DNA of 64,000 nucleotides from Methanolobus sp. (GTDB lineage Archaea; Halobacteriota; Methanosarcinia; Methanosarcinales; Methanosarcinaceae): contig JARVGJ010000005.1 of assembly GCA_029762595.1 (NCBI GenBank), forward strand, positions 52,774 to 116,773, in the 5' to 3' direction. The position numbers and the translations under genes were made by a program. Under the pieces are notes generated by a model that made no database searches, was not told the DNA's origin, and saw nothing but the letters and a program-made list of their open reading frames with translations. Positions within the stretch are counted from its first letter, which is position 1; every line of letters starts with the position of its first letter. Shown piece after piece: positions 29,641-38,697 of this stretch.

Positions 29641-30126
29641 TTGTTGAAAGTAAAATCCAGGGTACAGCTAAGAAAATCTGCAAAAGGCCAACTCTTGGAC
29701 GATATAGGTTCCATTTTTGGTGAGGCAGTAGAACAGTTTGGGAACAGTAAGTTTGAAACAGCAAACATTGATGATACATCCCTCATTCTGGTGGATGGGG
29801 AACCTCTGCTTTTCCAGGTAAACGGTATCTATTTCCCTACGGTAAAGGGTGTGTTGAAACTTAAGCTGATGAAGAATGTGGTCACTGTGGATTCCGGCGC
29901 AGTGCGCTTTGTTGTCAACGGTGCTGATGTCATGTGCCCCGGAATAGTTGATGCTGACCCTGATATCAGGGAGAATGACCCGGTCATTGTGATAGAAGAA
30001 GCTCACAGCAAACCACTTGCTATAGGGATTTCCTTGATGTCCGGTAAGGATATGAAAGGAAACAAAGGAAAAGCCGTAAGGTCTATCCATTATGTAGGTG
30101 ATAAACTCTGGAATCTTGATGTGTGA
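29641..30126 (+). CDS. PUA-domain RNA-binding protein
   Basis: 161 residues starting from TTG 29641 (or TTG 29644) after the SD GGGTGAT. The C-terminal half is a PUA domain (VDSGAVRFVVNGADVMCPGIVD, ENDPVIVIEEAHSKPLAIGIS), preceded by an N-terminal domain typical of the archaeal MCT-1/Tma20-like family (COG2016). These proteins are thought to bind tRNA or ribosomal subunits. Position before sepF and a ZPR1-like gene is 167 bp from the next start, so it may be separate. Exact substrate is not known. Confidence 0.85.
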   Translation: MLKVKSRVQLRKSAKGQLLDDIGSIFGEAVEQFGNSKFETANIDDTSLILVDGEPLLFQVNGIYFPTVKGVLKLKLMKNVVTVDSGAVRFVVNGADVMCPGIVDADPDIRENDPVIVIEEAHSKPLAIGISLMSGKDMKGNKGKAVRSIHYVGDKLWNLDV

Positions 30127-30293
30127 CATCTATATGGTGTGACATCTATAAGAAATCATTAAAATAGTATGAGTTTAAATATAAATACCAGCAACATTTC
30201 ATACCCGTGAATCTTAAGGGTCCGGATTCCGGTAACAATTTAAGTAGTAATGATATCAATATAACAATGTTTTTGAATACATGAGGGCGAATT

Positions 30294-30674
30294 ATGGCAA
30301 ATATCATGAACAAATTATTTGGTGGCAGCGGCAAAAGCTCAACCCCTGAAGATGAATATACTGAACTTGATCTTACCAAGTATGAAGACGTAATAGGCGA
30401 TGAGCCGGCAGAGACCTACATCAGGGTTGCAGAACTCACTAACCTCAATGAGCTCACGTCGCTCAAAAAAGAGATATATGACGGCAATATCGTAATGATC
30501 GATATATCCAGTATCAAAGTGGACAAGTTACTGCTTGACCGTGCTTTAAAGGACCTTAAAGAAGTGGTGCTTGATGTCCACGGCGATATTGCCGGTATCA
30601 AGGACGACCAGGTGCTTGTAACACCTGCGGGTATTAAGATCGACAGGTCTAAGATCGTTGGTGGAAGATATTGA
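30294..30674 (+). CDS. sepF: Cell-division protein SepF
   Basis: Membrane anchor for FtsZ in archaea that divide with FtsZ. The 126-residue protein has a short N-terminal amphipathic stretch (MANIMNKLFG) suited to membrane binding, an acidic linker, and the SepF core (EIYDGNIVMIDISSIK, AGIKDDQVLVTPAGIKID). A good SD-like GAGGGCG precedes the ATG. Its stop overlaps the TTG start of the zinc-finger gene. No ftsZ is in the window. Confidence 0.92.
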   Translation: MANIMNKLFGGSGKSSTPEDEYTELDLTKYEDVIGDEPAETYIRVAELTNLNELTSLKKEIYDGNIVMIDISSIKVDKLLLDRALKDLKEVVLDVHGDIAGIKDDQVLVTPAGIKIDRSKIVGGRY

Positions 30675-31309
30675 ACGGTGAAGGATCCTTCCACAGTTTT
30701 GAAACAAGAACTTCTTGCCCTCTTTGCCATGATGATCTTATTATAAGATGGCAAGGGGATGAGATCCCCTACTTTGGCGAGGTTATGTACATAACTGCTG
30801 CATGTAGGTGTAGCTTCAGGTTCGCAGATACCATTATTCTTTCACAGAAAGAACCAATGAGGTATGAACTTAAAGTAGAAGGCCTTGAAGATCTCAATAG
30901 CCGGGTCGTACGCTCCACCTCCGGTACTATAAGGATACCGGAGCTGGGAATAGACGTTGAGCCAGGTTCGATATCAGATTCCTACGTCACAAATATTGAA
31001 GGCGTGCTTGACAGGATATATAAGGTAGTCATCACTGCTACCAAGTGGTGTGAGGATGAGGAAGATAAGCATGCCAGGGGACTTGAGGTCCAAAAAGCCC
31101 TTGAAGAAGCGATCGATGGGAAAAGAACACTCTCTGTCATCATAGAGGATCCATTCGGTAACAGCGCCATTATCTCTGATAAGGCTAGATCCAGTGTTCT
31201 GACTCATGAGGAAGCTGAACATCTGAGGACTGGTATGATAGTCTTTGATGCAAATTCTTCAGATATATCTCTTGATGCATGTGATTCGGAACACATGTTA
31301 GAAGAATGA
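30671..31309 (+). CDS. ZPR1 zinc-finger domain protein
   Basis: 212 residues from TTG 30671, overlapping the sepF stop (TTGA); SD GGAAGA lies in the sepF end. The N-terminal ZPR1-type zinc finger has SCPLCHDDL (C16, C19) and ACRCSF as the second cysteine pair with only one residue between the cysteines, tighter than in most relatives. A beta-rich domain with a central TIRIPELGIDVEPGSISDSYVTNIEG segment follows, as in archaeal ZPR1-like proteins. In eukaryotes ZPR1 helps fold eEF1A; whether the archaeal protein does so is unproven. Followed by a pyrimidine-rich terminator-like tail. Confidence 0.82.
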   Translation: MNGEGSFHSFETRTSCPLCHDDLIIRWQGDEIPYFGEVMYITAACRCSFRFADTIILSQKEPMRYELKVEGLEDLNSRVVRSTSGTIRIPELGIDVEPGSISDSYVTNIEGVLDRIYKVVITATKWCEDEEDKHARGLEVQKALEEAIDGKRTLSVIIEDPFGNSAIISDKARSSVLTHEEAEHLRTGMIVFDANSSDISLDACDSEHMLEE

Positions 31310-31499
31310 CATTCCTTCTATCCGATATGTTCTTTCCATTTCTTTTTTATCTTTGTGAATAATCCTTATTGTGTGTAATCCTGAAGACAATCCTTAAACC
31401 AATCCTTAATTATTTATTCTCTGGATCTTTAATATTCCTGTATATATTTTAGGAGGAGTTCATCTGGAAGAGGGTTCATGTCGGGAAGGGGGTATCCCA

Positions 31500-32216
31500 T
31501 TGATAGGTGATGATGCGCCTTCTTTTAAAGCGCGGACCACTCTGGGGATGGTTAATTTCCCGGAGGATTATAAGGGGAAATGGGTCATATTCTTCAGTCA
31601 TCCTTCTGATTTCACGCCTGTATGCACGACTGAATTTATGAAATGTGCCAGCATGCAGGATGAACTGAGGCAGCTGAATGCCGAACTTCTGGGTCTTTCG
31701 GTTGACAGTATCTATTCGCATATAGCATGGCTTGAGATCATTCGGGACCGTATAGAGTACAAGGGCCTGAAGAACATAGACGTAATGTTCCCTGTAATAG
31801 AGGATCTGGGTATGGAGATTGCACGCAAATATGGAATGATCCACCCCAATGCCCATTACACTCCTGAGATGATCCTTGAGAAGTTCGAGAGATCGGGGGG
31901 GGTTCTCCCATTCAGCAAATCCACTACCGAGACCGTCAGGGCGGTATTCATTATCGATCCTATGGGGAAGATAAGGGCAATTCTTTATTATCCATTATCC
32001 AATGGCAGGGACATGGAGGAGATCAGGCGTCTTTTGATAGCCTTGCAATTAAGTGACCGTGATAATGTTTCAACTCCTGAAGGGTGGTTGCCGGGGGATG
32101 ATGTCATAGTTCCATGTCCTGTTACCTGGGCCGGTGCAAAGCAAAGGTCCGAAAATTCAGACGAAGGCATAAAGTGTATTGACTGGTTCCTCTGTATGAG
32201 GAAGCATAATCCATGA
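31500..32216 (+). CDS. Peroxiredoxin (Prx6-type, archaeal)
   Basis: Thiol peroxidase that reduces hydrogen peroxide and organic peroxides. The 238-residue protein has the peroxidatic Cys in PSDFTPVC (C42), Arg in the active site (EIIRDR context), and C-terminal Cys residues (VPCPV, IKCIDWFLC) typical of archaeal Prx6-like enzymes. TTG 31500 is the best start, with GGGAAGGGGG seven bases before. The family usually starts with MPLIGD; the codon aligned with that Met here is ATC (31494). A TATA-like TGTATATATTTT lies at 31439-31450. Confidence 0.9.
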   Translation: MIGDDAPSFKARTTLGMVNFPEDYKGKWVIFFSHPSDFTPVCTTEFMKCASMQDELRQLNAELLGLSVDSIYSHIAWLEIIRDRIEYKGLKNIDVMFPVIEDLGMEIARKYGMIHPNAHYTPEMILEKFERSGGVLPFSKSTTETVRAVFIIDPMGKIRAILYYPLSNGRDMEEIRRLLIALQLSDRDNVSTPEGWLPGDDVIVPCPVTWAGAKQRSENSDEGIKCIDWFLCMRKHNP

Positions 32217-32356
32217 TGGAAATATGGAATGTATTATTTCAGTTAACTTTTCTGTTCTCATCCTTTTTTATTTAGGACATTTCTGGCATTAAAGGAAATG
32301 CCTATAAGCAATGTCCTTATTAATGTAGCCAAAATCAAGTGTAAACAGGTGAATGA

Positions 32357-33793
32357 ATGGCAGAGCAAGAAAAAGAAGCCGGGCTTCCTTCTAAAGAGAA
32401 CTTCAGTGAATGGTATAATGAGCTGCTCATAAAAGGCGAGATAATGGACGTACGTTATCCTGTAAAAGGACTTTACGTATGGTTCCCCTTTGGTTTTAAC
32501 ATCAGGAGGAATGTTTATGATATTATCCGCCGTCTGCTTGATAAAGACCATCAGGAGACTCTTTTTCCTTTACTCATTCCGGAAAATGAGTTCATGAAAG
32601 AGGCTGAACACATAAAGGGCTTTGAGGACGAGGTCTACTGGGTAACTCATGGTGGTACCTCTCCCCTGGATGTCAAACTGGCACTGCGTCCCACCAGTGA
32701 GACTGCCATCTATCCTATGTACAAGCTATGGATAAGGTCTCATGCAGACATGCCTCTCAGGCTTTATCAGATAGTAAACACTTTCAGGTACGAGACCAAA
32801 CATACACGTCCGCTTATAAGGTTGCGTGAAATAACATCCTTCAAGGAGGCGCATACTGTCCATGCTACCTGGGATGATGCAGCATCACAGGTAGAAGAAG
32901 CTATCAGGCTTTACACAGAGTTCTATCGTCAGCTTGCAGTTCCAGTTCTCGCATCCAAAAGACCTGACTGGGATAAGTTTCCTGGTGCTGACTATACCAT
33001 AGCCACAGATGCCCTGATGCCAGATGGTAAGACCCTGCAGGTGGGCACGGCTCATCACCTTGGGGATAATTTCGCTAAAACCTTTGACATCACTTATGAA
33101 GATACAGAAGGTGAACAGGTCTATGCTTACCAGACATGTTACGGTGTCTCTGAGCGTTCAATAGCAGCTCTGATATCCATACATGGTGATGATAAGGGTC
33201 TGGTCCTGCCACCGGCAGTAGCTCCTGTTCAGGTCGTTATCATCCCTATTATATTCAAGGAATCCGGGGATGTCCTTGATGCCTGTGAAAATGTTATCAA
33301 CATGCTTGAAGAGGCAGGTATGCGTGTGAAGATGGATTCAAGCGATATCCGCCCGGGTGCAAAGTATTATAAGTGGGAAATGCACGGGGTTCCTGTCAGG
33401 CTGGAGCTTGGTCCAAGGGACCTTAAGAACAATGCTGCTATGCTTGTGCGTCGCGATACCGGAGAGAAAAAACAGGTATCCCTTGATAATATTACAGATG
33501 AGGTGCGCTCTCTGCTTGACGATATCCATGGCAATCTTTATGAGAAGGCAAGACAAGATCTTCAGGATCGTATTTTCCAATGTGATGATCTTGAGTCTGT
33601 CAGGGATAAGCTTCCCCGGGGTATTGCAAAGATATTCTGGTGTGGCAACAAGGATTGTGGTCTGAGGCTGGAGGCTGAGATAGGTGCAGGTATATTGGGT
33701 ATCCCCACAGAACAGGTGCAAGGTTGCTCGGGCAAATGTCCTGTATGTGGTGAGGGTGCGAATACTCAGGTGTATGTTGCCAGAACGTATTGA
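32357..33793 (+). CDS. proS: Prolyl-tRNA synthetase, archaeal/eukaryotic type
   Basis: Class II synthetase, 478 residues. Motif 2 [19 protein letters not shown], motif 3 region ([17 protein letters not shown]), the anticodon-binding domain, and the extra C-terminal zinc-binding domain of the archaeal type with cysteines in WCGNKDCG and [20 protein letters not shown] precedes the ATG. The gene ends 51 bp before the cobT-like gene and could be cotranscribed. Confidence 0.95.
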   Translation: MAEQEKEAGLPSKENFSEWYNELLIKGEIMDVRYPVKGLYVWFPFGFNIRRNVYDIIRRLLDKDHQETLFPLLIPENEFMKEAEHIKGFEDEVYWVTHGGTSPLDVKLALRPTSETAIYPMYKLWIRSHADMPLRLYQIVNTFRYETKHTRPLIRLREITSFKEAHTVHATWDDAASQVEEAIRLYTEFYRQLAVPVLASKRPDWDKFPGADYTIATDALMPDGKTLQVGTAHHLGDNFAKTFDITYEDTEGEQVYAYQTCYGVSERSIAALISIHGDDKGLVLPPAVAPVQVVIIPIIFKESGDVLDACENVINMLEEAGMRVKMDSSDIRPGAKYYKWEMHGVPVRLELGPRDLKNNAAMLVRRDTGEKKQVSLDNITDEVRSLLDDIHGNLYEKARQDLQDRIFQCDDLESVRDKLPRGIAKIFWCGNKDCGLRLEAEIGAGILGIPTEQVQGCSGKCPVCGEGANTQVYVARTY

Positions 33794-33844
33794 TTTTGTG
33801 GAAAAGGTCATATACTCCCTGTAAAATACATCTAGGCGATTGGT

Positions 33845-34921
33845 ATGGATATATTAGCACCTGAAAATACCCGGTTACCTGAAAAACCGTTGTTCATATG
33901 CGTTCTTGGAAATACGGAAACAGCCTATATAGAAGGTCTCTCTGCAGCAGGTAAAACTGCTAAACTAACGGACTATACTCCGGCAGGGGATGCGGAAATC
34001 CTTGAAACGGGCACTATAATTGATATTCCCATCCTGCCAATGACACCGCCTTATGACACTCCGACACCTGCTCTTATAACCCGTGCAGCTCTTTCCCTGA
34101 CAGGGGTGCCACATATATTTGTTAATGCAGGGTTGCGTGTGCTTCCTGCAAAACAGGTATCTCTGATAGAGGTCGGTGGAAAACCCGGTGATGATATAAG
34201 GAAGTCTGTTGCTGTTCATAATGTTGAGGAAGTGTTCAGGAATTCCTTTATTCTCGGTGAGGAACTTGCTAAGGATCATGATCTGGTTGTAATAGGAGAA
34301 AGTATCCCTGCAGGGACTACCACTGCAAATGCTGTGCTTCAGGCATTGGGTTATGATGGTAATGTGAGCAGCAGTTCCAATTCCAATCCACTCTCACTTA
34401 AAAAAGAGGTGGTTAAGGAGGCCCTGAAATCGTCGGATATAACCTTTGGCTCTCTGAGCAATGATCCTCTAAAGGCTATTGCCTCAGTTGGTGATCCCAT
34501 GATGGTTGCTGTTGCGGGAATTGCAGCAGGCCTTGGTACAATTCCTGTTATACTTGCAGGTGGGACACAGATGATTTCCATATTTGCTGTGATCAAGCAT
34601 ATGGGTTACCCTGCAGATAACCTCAAAATAGTTACTACCAGTTATGTAATGCGTGATGAGTCTGCCAATTTCTCAGAACTTGCAGATGATGTAGGTGCTA
34701 TTTATGCGGCAGCAGATCCGCAATTCTTTAAATCTTCATTCAAGGGTTTGCAGCAGTACGAGGCAGGATTTGTTAAGGAGGGTGTAGGTGCCGGCGGTGC
34801 TATATATATGGCCGGAATGTTTGGTCATTCTATGGAAGAGCTGCGCCTGCATATAGAGGAACTTTGCGACAGGTTATGTAAGTTCGGTGATCTGAACAGG
34901 GTTGGCGGTGGAAGCACATAA
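33845..34921 (+). CDS. cobT: CobT-like nicotinate mononucleotide phosphoribosyltransferase (archaeal, UPF0284)
   Basis: Archaeal CobT-type protein that activates the lower base of cobamides. The 358-residue protein has the UPF0284 pattern: VNAGLRVLPAKQ, GESIPAGTTTANAVLQALGYDG, and AGIAAGLGTIPVILAGGTQM. The glycine-rich GESIPAGTTTA segment is the catalytic Glu region in the CobT fold. Cobamides are the cofactors of methyltransferases in methylotrophic methanogenesis, so the gene fits the organism. It is followed 69 bp later by the tRNA-Trp gene. Confidence 0.87.
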   Translation: MDILAPENTRLPEKPLFICVLGNTETAYIEGLSAAGKTAKLTDYTPAGDAEILETGTIIDIPILPMTPPYDTPTPALITRAALSLTGVPHIFVNAGLRVLPAKQVSLIEVGGKPGDDIRKSVAVHNVEEVFRNSFILGEELAKDHDLVVIGESIPAGTTTANAVLQALGYDGNVSSSSNSNPLSLKKEVVKEALKSSDITFGSLSNDPLKAIASVGDPMMVAVAGIAAGLGTIPVILAGGTQMISIFAVIKHMGYPADNLKIVTTSYVMRDESANFSELADDVGAIYAAADPQFFKSSFKGLQQYEAGFVKEGVGAGGAIYMAGMFGHSMEELRLHIEELCDRLCKFGDLNRVGGGST

Positions 34922-34941
34922 ATGAATGCGGTGTGGTACCG

Positions 34942-34951
34942 CTAAATATAT
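34942..34951 (+). promoter_or_regulatory. TATA box of the tRNA-Trp gene
   Basis: CTAAATATAT centred about 45 bp before the mature 5' end of tRNA-Trp, giving a predicted start near 34973 and a 5' leader of about 18 nt to be removed by RNase P. Confidence 0.5.
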
Positions 34952-34990
34952 CATTGATTAGATGTATTCAGGGGTACTGCCCGTAAATAT

Positions 34991-35182
34991 GGGGCTGTGG
35001 CCTAGCCCGGCATGGCGATGGGCTCCAGCGGATAAATGATGAACAACGGGTCTACCGAGACTAACCCGACGGGGTTTGTCTGTGAGGAGCCGTTGGAGCA
35101 CTGATATGTGCTCAACTGAATGCTGTTTATACAGCTGTTCGGAGAGACCCGTCGATCGTGAGTTCGAATCTCACCAGCCCCA
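34991..35182 (+). tRNA. tRNA-Trp (CCA anticodon) with a 118-nt intron
   Basis: Acceptor stem GGGGCTG pairs with CAGCCCC (35175-35181), discriminator A at 35182, no encoded CCA. D arm GCC/GGC, anticodon stem ATGGG (35018-35022) pairs with CCCGT (35148-35152), anticodon CCA at 35025-35027, T arm GTGAG-TTCGAAT-CTCAC. The intron 35029-35146 lies after G37. A bulge-helix-bulge is evident: CTCC pairs with GGAG, with 3-nt bulges AGC and AGA; cutting after the second base of each gives C-U-C-C-A-G joined to A38. Identity tryptophan follows from the anticodon. A T-run (CATTTATTTTTTT) follows as terminator. Confidence 0.97.
35029..35146 (+). ncRNA. Box C/D guide RNA inside the tRNA-Trp intron (predicted targets C34 and C39)
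   Basis: Box C ATGATGA (35036-35042), D' CCGA (35055-35058), C' GTGAGGA (35082-35088), D CTGA (35101-35104). The guide before D' (ACGGGTCT, 35046-35053) is exactly complementary to A36-T43 of the tRNA, and its fifth base before D' pairs with C39. The guide before D (35093-35099, TTGGAGC) pairs with G31-A36, and its fifth base pairs with C34. Euryarchaeal tRNA-Trp introns are known to act this way on positions 34 and 39. The second-site base is C39 here, where Haloferax has U39. A hairpin GCTGT/ACAGC (35122-35135) sits near the 3' splice helix. Confidence 0.9.
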
Positions 35183-35404
35183 TTTATTTTTTTAAGAAAG
35201 TGCATTTATCCTATTAAAATTGGATTTTGTTTTTTGTGCCTAAACTATATATGTATATAGGACTATATGATTTAAAGTAAATTTTAAAATAAAATTTACT
35301 AAATATTATGTTGGCGATATAAGTGATTACCAATATAAGTGACCACCAGATTTATATTGCAGCATATTTACTTAATTCACCTGTTAAACGGGAGCCTATA
35401 ATTT

Positions 35405-36166
35405 ATGCGAGCCAGGGATAAAGTACTCATTGTTGATGACGAACAGGCCATAGTAGAGTTAATGGCCCTTTATCTTAAGTCCGATTATGATGTTGTTCCT
35501 GCTTACAGCGGTCAGGAAGCTCTGGACAAGGTCAAAAGTGAAAAGCCTGATATCATTCTCCTTGATGTGATGATGCCCGATATGAATGGGTATGAGGTTT
35601 GCAGGGTTCTGAAAACATCTGTGGAGACCCAATTCCTGCCTGTTGTGATGGTCACAGCATTGTCAGGAAAGGACGACCGTATCAAAGGTATAGAAGTGGG
35701 TGCAGATGAGTTTCTGGGAAAACCCGTAAACCGTCTTGAACTTGTTACCAGGGTAAAATCCCTTTTGAGGATAAAACATCTTCAGGACAAGGTTCTTGCT
35801 GAAAGGAACGAAGCAATGAATTATGTGGATGTTGCCGGTTTTGTTATTCTGGTCATAGACGGCGATATGAAGATCAATCTGGTCAATAACAAAGGTAATG
35901 ATATACTGGGCTACGGTGAGTTCGAATTGCTGGGCCATGATCTGTTAAAGTCTCTTGTTCCCGAAGATCTCCGGGATGATTTAAGGATGTCATTTAGCAG
36001 TGCAATGAATGGTGATTCTGATCTGCCGGAATTTATGGAACATCCTGTATTGTCAAAGGAGGGGGATACAATCCCGGTTCGCTGGTATAATGTTGTCCTA
36101 AAAGATCATGATGGCAATGTTACAGGGATCATGTGCTCTGGTGAGGACCTGCGCAAATTCCTGTGA
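35405..36166 (+). CDS. Response regulator with REC and PAS domains
   Basis: 253 residues. The receiver domain (about 1-125) has D11, D12, the phospho-acceptor D54 in ILLDVMMPDMNG, T84 and K106 (FLGKPVNR). A PAS domain follows (about 135-250, VAGFVILVIDGDMKINLVNNKG is described as its first strands). There is no DNA-binding or enzymatic output, so it probably passes a signal by protein contact within a two-component network. ATG 35405 has no clear SD; TTTATATTG near 35350 is a TATA candidate. No histidine kinase is adjacent. Confidence 0.9.
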   Translation: MRARDKVLIVDDEQAIVELMALYLKSDYDVVPAYSGQEALDKVKSEKPDIILLDVMMPDMNGYEVCRVLKTSVETQFLPVVMVTALSGKDDRIKGIEVGADEFLGKPVNRLELVTRVKSLLRIKHLQDKVLAERNEAMNYVDVAGFVILVIDGDMKINLVNNKGNDILGYGEFELLGHDLLKSLVPEDLRDDLRMSFSSAMNGDSDLPEFMEHPVLSKEGDTIPVRWYNVVLKDHDGNVTGIMCSGEDLRKFL

Positions 36167-36367
36167 GCTGTATTTTTAAAACAAGGTCAATGAAAAGCAA
36201 TGTCATTAAGTTATTAAATTAACTATGATCGTGTTTGGGTTATAATTAATTTGCAATCTCATTATAATATACTGTAATATACTGTGTATAAAGCTGTGCA
36301 TAAAGGATGCTTTTGAACCCGATCTGCTTTTATCTCATACCATTTTTTTCTTCATGGGCTGTGCAAA

Positions 36368-36379
36368 GGTTTAAATTAG
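36368..36379 (+). promoter_or_regulatory. TATA box of the eL15-led superoperon
   Basis: GGTTTAAATTAG, 107-118 bp before the rpl15e start, predicts transcription from about 36400 and an 85-nt leader. The 319-bp gap 36167-36485 otherwise holds AT-rich DNA and this leader. Confidence 0.5.
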
Positions 36380-36400
36380 ATCACGTTAAGTAGTAGTCCT

Positions 36401-36479
36401 GTTTCATTGTCGGGATGAGTCCCGTGGGAATGTGGCTTTACAAAAGCTGAACCGTGAAACTAGAAATGAAACTTAGGTG
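36401..36479 (+). promoter_or_regulatory. Structured mRNA leader of rpl15e with two alternative pairing partners
   Basis: GTTTCA (36401-36406) can pair with TGAAAC at 36455-36460 or with TGAAAC at 36467-36472, the latter abutting the SD AGGTGA (36474-36479). In between lie a CGGGA/TCCCG hairpin with a TGAG loop (36411-36424) and GGCTTTACAAAAGCT. The two mutually exclusive partners suggest a switch that exposes or hides the SD, perhaps autogenous control by a ribosomal protein. No known riboswitch class is recognised. Confidence 0.45.
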
Positions 36480-36485
36480 AAAGAA

Positions 36486-37076
36486 TTGTCAAAATCATTT
36501 TACGCATACGTAAGGGACGCATGGAAAGACCCGGACAGCACATATGTCCAGGAACTAAGATGGGAAAGGCTTCAGGAATGGAGAAAAGAAGGCTCCGTTA
36601 CTAAGATCAGGCGTCCAACCCGTATTGATCGCGCACGTTCCCTTGGCTACAAGGCCAAGCAGGGTATAGTCGTAGCCCGTGTTAAAGTACGCAGAGGTGG
36701 TCTCAGGAAGTCAAGGTACATCCGTGGAAGGCGTACCCAGCGTATGGGCAAGAACAAGATATCAGGCGGAATGAGCATCCAGCGTATTGGTGAAGATCGT
36801 GCAGGAAGGAAATTCCCCAACCTTGAGGTACTTAACTCTTACTGGGTGGGTGAGGATGGTCGTTCAAAGTGGTACGAGGTCATCCTGGTTGACCCAAGTC
36901 ACCCTGTTATAATGAGTGATAAGAATCTTAACTGGATCTGTAACAGCTCTCAGAAGGGACGTGCACAGCGCGGTAAGACCAGTGCAGGCCGTAAAGGCAG
37001 AGGCATGATGTCACGCGGAACAGGTACTGAAAAGACCAGGCCAAGCATACGGTCAAACCTTAACAGGGGCAAGTGA
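36486..37076 (+). CDS. rpl15e: 50S ribosomal protein eL15
   Basis: Archaeal/eukaryotic large-subunit protein. The start is TTG 36486, with SD AGGTGA six bases before, giving [13 protein letters not shown] as in relatives; the GTG at 36477 lies in the SD. The 196-residue protein is highly basic ([21 protein letters not shown]) and ends NRGK. Its stop overlaps the GTG start of the next gene (GTGA). It opens the exosome/proteasome superoperon. Confidence 0.97.
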   Translation: MSKSFYAYVRDAWKDPDSTYVQELRWERLQEWRKEGSVTKIRRPTRIDRARSLGYKAKQGIVVARVKVRRGGLRKSRYIRGRRTQRMGKNKISGGMSIQRIGEDRAGRKFPNLEVLNSYWVGEDGRSKWYEVILVDPSHPVIMSDKNLNWICNSSQKGRAQRGKTSAGRKGRGMMSRGTGTEKTRPSIRSNLNRGK

Positions 37077-37528
37077 TCCATTATATTAACCTGCGTGTGA
37101 TCGCGCACTCGACAGAGGATCAATCCAGGGTACGTGCTGCCCTGGACTTATTTTTACAGCATGCCTTTGGCATGTCCGATAATGTCGTTACTGATGAACT
37201 TGTGGAAGTAACGTACATTGAAGGTCACTATGGGAATTCCTCTGTAATGCTTAGTTCACAGATCACTCGCAGATCGGATTCTGTAAGACTTGCTAGGTTC
37301 ATCAGGGGGAGTATGTCTCCTAAAGATGTTGAGGTCCTGCGCAACGAAATGCCGGAAAGGCTGGATGATGAACAGTTATTTCATATGAGGTTCGACAAAC
37401 AGGCTGCTTTCCTTGGGAAGCTAGTTCTGGTATCTTCATCAGATGCCATTACTGTGAAGGTGAAGATCGCCACTTATCCCAAGGATCGCCTTAAGGCCGG
37501 ACTAATTGTGGAGGAATTGTTTGGCTAG
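37073..37528 (+). CDS. Exosome-associated RNA-binding protein (COG1325 family)
   Basis: 151 residues starting from GTG 37073, overlapping the eL15 stop. The family is found next to exosome and RNase P genes in many archaea and has an RNA-binding ferredoxin-like fold resembling the ribosomal L5 group. Visible: [48 protein letters not shown]. Function is inferred only from genomic neighbourhood. Its end overlaps the Rnp3 start. Confidence 0.82.
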   Translation: MIHYINLRVIAHSTEDQSRVRAALDLFLQHAFGMSDNVVTDELVEVTYIEGHYGNSSVMLSSQITRRSDSVRLARFIRGSMSPKDVEVLRNEMPERLDDEQLFHMRFDKQAAFLGKLVLVSSSDAITVKVKIATYPKDRLKAGLIVEELFG

Positions 37529-38258
37529 TCTGGATATTTACGACCTGAACGTCTATTCTGTTCCTGAAGGTAAGAACACGGTTGAAGAAATGGCGGCCCT
37601 TGCAAAACGTTTTGGGTATGCGGGCATTGCCATTACAAACCCGCATGATTCATGTAAACCGGAAAAAGCTTCAGTGTCCAAAGGCTTGGAAATTCTTAGT
37701 GGTGTTGAACTGAGGGTTGATAATGCCTCCAGGTTACACGGACTGGTGGGGAAATACAGGAGCATGGTGGATATTATTGTTGTCAGGGGTGGCAGTGAGA
37801 ACATAAACCGGGCAGCTGTGGAAAATCCCAATGTAGATATCCTCACGAGTTTCGGCTCAACTAAGGACAGCGGTTTTAATCATGTACTTGCCAGGTCTGC
37901 AAATGAGAATGATGTATCGATATCTTTTGATCTTGCTGAGTTTATAGGACAACGTGGTGGAAGAAGGGTAAGGGCTTTATCCAATTTCAGAAAGGACCTT
38001 GAACTTGTACGCAAATATGATGTTCCTTTCATCCTCACTGCAAATGCAAGATGTTTATATGATATGCGTGCTCCCCGGGAGTTGATTGCTCTTGCAGGGC
38101 TTTTCGGCATGAACCGTGAAGAGGCTTTATCAGGGATTTGCACCAATCCTCAGAGAATCATCTCAAAGAACAGGCACTCTTCCAAGTATGTGTTCGATGG
38201 TGTGGAAATTCTGGACCCATCCATGGATGTGGTCCTGGATGAAGGTGATGGGCAATGA
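37521..38258 (+). CDS. rnp3: RNase P protein component 3 (Rpp30)
   Basis: PHP-like TIM-barrel protein that stabilises RNase P RNA for tRNA 5' processing. The start is TTG 37521, with SD GGAGG (37510-37514); it gives [13 protein letters not shown]. The 245-residue protein keeps the Rpp30 pattern IAITNPHD, SGVELRVDNASRLHGLV and ILTANARCLYDMRAPRELIAL. It overlaps the previous gene by 8 bp and the next by ATGA. The partner Pop5 is the next gene, as usual. Confidence 0.93.
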   Translation: MASLDIYDLNVYSVPEGKNTVEEMAALAKRFGYAGIAITNPHDSCKPEKASVSKGLEILSGVELRVDNASRLHGLVGKYRSMVDIIVVRGGSENINRAAVENPNVDILTSFGSTKDSGFNHVLARSANENDVSISFDLAEFIGQRGGRRVRALSNFRKDLELVRKYDVPFILTANARCLYDMRAPRELIALAGLFGMNREEALSGICTNPQRIISKNRHSSKYVFDGVEILDPSMDVVLDEGDGQ

Positions 38259-38629
38259 AGGTGCTTCCGCCTACAATGAGGGAAAACAAAAGATACCTCG
38301 CATTTGAATTAATTGCAGAGGGCAATATTAGCAGGGATGATCTTATCAGGGAGATATTTTCCGCATCAGGCAGTTTGCTTGGTGATCTGGGTTCAAGTGA
38401 GTGCAACATATGGCTTTTTGCATTCGATAACCTTAAAGGCATAATAAGCTGTGAAAGGGAGCATGTTAGTCAAACACGTGCTGCTCTTGCTACAATAAGC
38501 TATGTAAAGGGAAAAAGGGTAAGTTTCCACATCCTTGGTGTGTCGGGTACGGTTCTCGGTGCAACAAAAAAGTATTTAGAGGGTGCGGATATATCTAACC
38601 CCGAAGAACAGTCACATATAAATGAATAG
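38255..38629 (+). CDS. rnp2: RNase P protein component 2 (Pop5)
   Basis: Pairs with Rpp30 in archaeal RNase P. The 124-residue protein has the Pop5 start [19 protein letters not shown] and the [25 protein letters not shown] segment is spread over about 80-106. The ATG overlaps the rnp3 stop (ATGA), ensuring equal synthesis. A short acidic tail ends the protein. Confidence 0.93.
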   Translation: MKVLPPTMRENKRYLAFELIAEGNISRDDLIREIFSASGSLLGDLGSSECNIWLFAFDNLKGIISCEREHVSQTRAALATISYVKGKRVSFHILGVSGTVLGATKKYLEGADISNPEEQSHINE

Positions 38630-38697
38630 AAAGCATATTTCAGTTAGTTATCGTATATATTCTGTTATTTATAAATAAATCAGGAGATGAAGTGAAG

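Noticed and set aside
36411..36440. Hammerhead-ribozyme-like GATGAGTCCCGTGGGA
   Set aside because: The required CTGATGA and GAAA core are not placed correctly, so no catalytic fold is claimed.
36411..36450. Free-standing box C/D RNA in the rpl15e leader
   Set aside because: A CTGA is present (36447) but box C differs strongly from RTGATGA and no D' or C' is seen.
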